Positions 5,702 through 6,910 of a stretch of DNA of 6,910 nucleotides are shown piece after piece. Every line of letters begins with the position of its first letter. Within the stretch, counting starts at the first letter, position 1. The notes beneath the pieces are model-generated. The model was not told where the DNA came from. It worked only from the letters and a program-made list of their open reading frames with translations, and searched no databases. The translations under genes and the position numbers were made by a program. The stretch comes from Clostridiales bacterium (lineage in GTDB: Bacteria; Bacillota; Clostridia; Lachnospirales; Lachnospiraceae), in NCBI GenBank assembly GCA_019418195.1, contig DYCJ01000139.1:1-6910 (forward strand), read 5' to 3'.

Positions 5702-6646
5702 TTACAGATGAATCCTTGTACCGGTCTTGCCGAGGATTCCGTCTTTTGCTTTTTCAAGCAGTGTGATGAGAGCCTGTCTGCCCGGCTTTGATTCTGCGAA
5801 TTCAACAGCCGCCTGCACTTTCGGGAGCATAGAGCCTGGTGCAAAATGTCCCTCATCTATGTACTGTTTTGCTTCGGCCACGGTAATGTCGCCGAGCCAT
5901 TTCTCGTCCGGTTTCCCGTAATTGATAGCTGCTTTCTCGACAGCAGTCAGGATGATGAGGAAATCAGCATCCAGTTCTTTTGCCATCAGGCAGCTTGCAA
6001 AGTCTTTGTCGATGACTGCACTGGCGCCTTTTAAGTGGTTGCCCTGACGTGTGACAGGGATACCGCCGCCTCCGCAGGCAATGACAACGTCGCCGGAGTC
6101 CACCATGTTGCGGATCGTTCCGATCTCGATGATCTCCTGCGGTTTCGGGGATGCTACCACACGGCGGTAACCGCGTCCTGCATCTTCCTTCATGATATAA
6201 TCATATTTCTCTGCCATTATATCAGCCTGTTCTTTTGTCATGAAACGGCCGATCGGTTTGGATGGATGCTCAAATGCCGGATCATCGGGATCCACGCGCA
6301 CCTGCGTGATCATGGTCGCTACCGGAATATCCGTGATCCCTCTGTTTAAGAGCTCTTCGCGGAGCGCATTCTGAAGATCGTACCCGATATACGCCTGACT
6401 CATGGCAACGCAGACAGAGAGCGGCGTGTTCGGCTGCTGCGGATCTTCGTGGGTAAGTGCGATCATGGCGTTATTTACCATGCCCACCTGAGGGCCGTTG
6501 CCGTGTGCAACGACGACCTCGCAGCCTTCCTGGATCAGATCCACGATAGCGCGTGAAGTGATCTTAACGGCTTTCATCTGTTCCGGCAGAGTATTGCCGA
6601 GGGCGTTCCCGCCAAGGGCAATGACGATACGTTTTTTCTTTTCCAT
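5702..6646 (-). CDS. arcC: Carbamate kinase
   Basis: This 314-residue cytoplasmic enzyme of the amino-acid-kinase family makes ATP from carbamoyl phosphate and ADP, releasing carbamate (then ammonia and CO2). It has the usual family length and motifs: A-L-G-G-N-A-L at 10-16, H-G-N-G-P-Q-V-G at 48-55, K-P-I-G-R-F at 130-135, E-D-A-G-R-G-Y-R-R-V-V-A-S-P-K-P at 154-169, C-G-G-G-G-I-P-V at 191-198, G-A-S-A-V-I-D-K-D at 207-215, I-N-Y-G-K-P at 241-246 and F-A-P-G-S-M-L-P-K at 268-276. The expected nucleotide- and phosphate-contact lysines (130, 214, 276) are present. It starts 16 bases after the ridA stop, so the two form an operon. No arginine deiminase or ornithine carbamoyltransferase is in view. 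Next to guaD-xdh, it more likely serves purine/ureide breakdown, as E. coli yqeA is thought to do, than the arginine deiminase pathway. The enzyme assignment is firm; the pathway is inferred. Confidence 0.94.
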   Translation of the reverse strand: MEKKKRIVIALGGNALGNTLPEQMKAVKITSRAIVDLIQEGCEVVVAHGNGPQVGMVNNAMIALTHEDPQQPNTPLSVCVAMSQAYIGYDLQNALREELLNRGITDIPVATMITQVRVDPDDPAFEHPSKPIGRFMTKEQADIMAEKYDYIMKEDAGRGYRRVVASPKPQEIIEIGTIRNMVDSGDVVIACGGGGIPVTRQGNHLKGASAVIDKDFASCLMAKELDADFLIILTAVEKAAINYGKPDEKWLGDITVAEAKQYIDEGHFAPGSMLPKVQAAVEFAESKPGRQALITLLEKAKDGILGKTGTRIHL

Positions 6647-6652
6647 AAGCTG

Positions 6653-6658
6653 CCCCCC
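6653..6658 (-). promoter_or_regulatory. Unusual all-G ribosome binding site of arcC
   Basis: On the minus strand GGGGGG lies six bases before the arcC ATG (6646-6644). It departs from the GGAGG sites of the plus-strand genes but has correct spacing and lies in the 16-base gap after ridA, which supports this start. Confidence 0.5.
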
Positions 6659-6662
6659 GGAA

Positions 6663-6910
6663 TCAGCCTTCTTTTACAGCGGCGATCGTCTCTACTTCAC
6701 AGAGGACTCCCTTCGGAAGAGCCTTTACAGCAACGCAGGAACGTGCCGGATTGCCTGTGAAGTATTTAGCGTATACTTCGTTGAATGCAGCGAAGTCAGC
6801 CATGTCTGCAAGGAAGCAGGTTGTTTTTACTACATCTGTGAAAGATGCGCCCTGGCGCTCCAGAAGAGCGCCTACATTTTTCATAACCTGCTCAGCCTGC
6901 TCTGTGATGT
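6663..6910 (-). CDS. ridA: RidA/YjgF-family enamine/imine deaminase (N-terminus outside window)
   Basis: About 82 C-terminal residues of a protein that is normally near 125-130 residues; the frame stays open to the right edge, and the Met at 6884 is internal (I-T-E-Q-A-E-Q-V precedes it). RidA proteins are small trimeric cytoplasmic enzymes that hydrolyse reactive 2-aminoacrylate and related imines to keto acids plus ammonia. The signature is clear: V-V-K-T-T-C-F-L-A-D-M-A-D-F-A-A-F-N-E-V-Y, then N-P-A-R-S-C-V and L-P-K-G-V-L-C-E-V-E-T-I-A. The Arg of A-R-S-C-V and the first Glu of C-E-V-E, equivalent to E. coli RidA Arg105 and Glu120, are both kept, so it should be an active deaminase. It lies 16 bases upstream of arcC in the same direction. 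The promoter lies outside the window. Confidence 0.92.
   Translation of the reverse strand, partial: ITEQAEQVMKNVGALLERQGASFTDVVKTTCFLADMADFAAFNEVYAKYFTGNPARSCVAVKALPKGVLCEVETIAAVKEG

Noticed and set aside
1..6910. CRISPR array, tRNA, rRNA, prophage or transposase genes
   Set aside because: I saw no regularly spaced direct repeats, no tRNA-like cloverleaf with a CCA-type end, and no integrase or transposase motif in any frame.

Overview
The window looks like chromosomal DNA of a gut Firmicute in or near the Lachnospiraceae (a Clostridium scindens/Enterocloster-like anaerobe). The grounds are the near-even GC by eye, strong GGAGG-type ribosome sites, a zinc-finger anti-sigma/ECF pair of the Firmicutes style, and clostridial versions of guanine deaminase, xanthine dehydrogenase and carbamate kinase. 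The genus is an inference.

Layout. (1) Positions 1-4084, plus strand: a tightly coupled purine operon. It holds the 3' end of a guanine deaminase gene, then xdhA (molybdopterin subunit of xanthine dehydrogenase), then a single gene fusing the FAD subunit (XdhB-like, first) to the 2Fe-2S subunit (XdhC-like, second). A rho-independent terminator lies at about 4105-4162. (2) 4163-5471, plus strand: a two-gene ECF sigma factor/membrane anti-sigma unit with a possible self-recognised promoter in front and a 12-bp-stem terminator behind that could work in both directions. (3) 5471-5671: a non-coding block of about 200 bp, packed with perfect hairpins and bounded by imperfect 20-bp inverted repeats, sitting between the two convergent transcription units. 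(4) 5702-6910, minus strand: carbamate kinase (arcC) preceded by a RidA-family gene that runs off the right edge.

How the genes fit together. Guanine deaminase turns guanine into xanthine, and xanthine dehydrogenase interconverts hypoxanthine, xanthine and urate. Carbamate kinase harvests ATP from carbamoyl phosphate, and RidA removes reactive enamine/imine by-products of PLP enzymes. In E. coli, xdhABC, guaD, ssnA, ygeW, ygeX, ygeY, hyuA and the carbamate kinase-like yqeA lie in one region, and related clusters support anaerobic purine/urate breakdown in gut bacteria. This window therefore probably samples such a locus, with the ECF/anti-sigma unit and the hairpin block between its two arms. 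The central degradation genes (ygeX, ygeY, ygeW, hyuA, ssnA) are not in view, so the pathway assignment is inferred from context.

The points most worth a second look are the FAD-then-FeS domain order of the fused xanthine dehydrogenase subunit, the hairpin-rich inverted-repeat element at 5471-5671, and the orphan extracytoplasmic domain of the anti-sigma factor.
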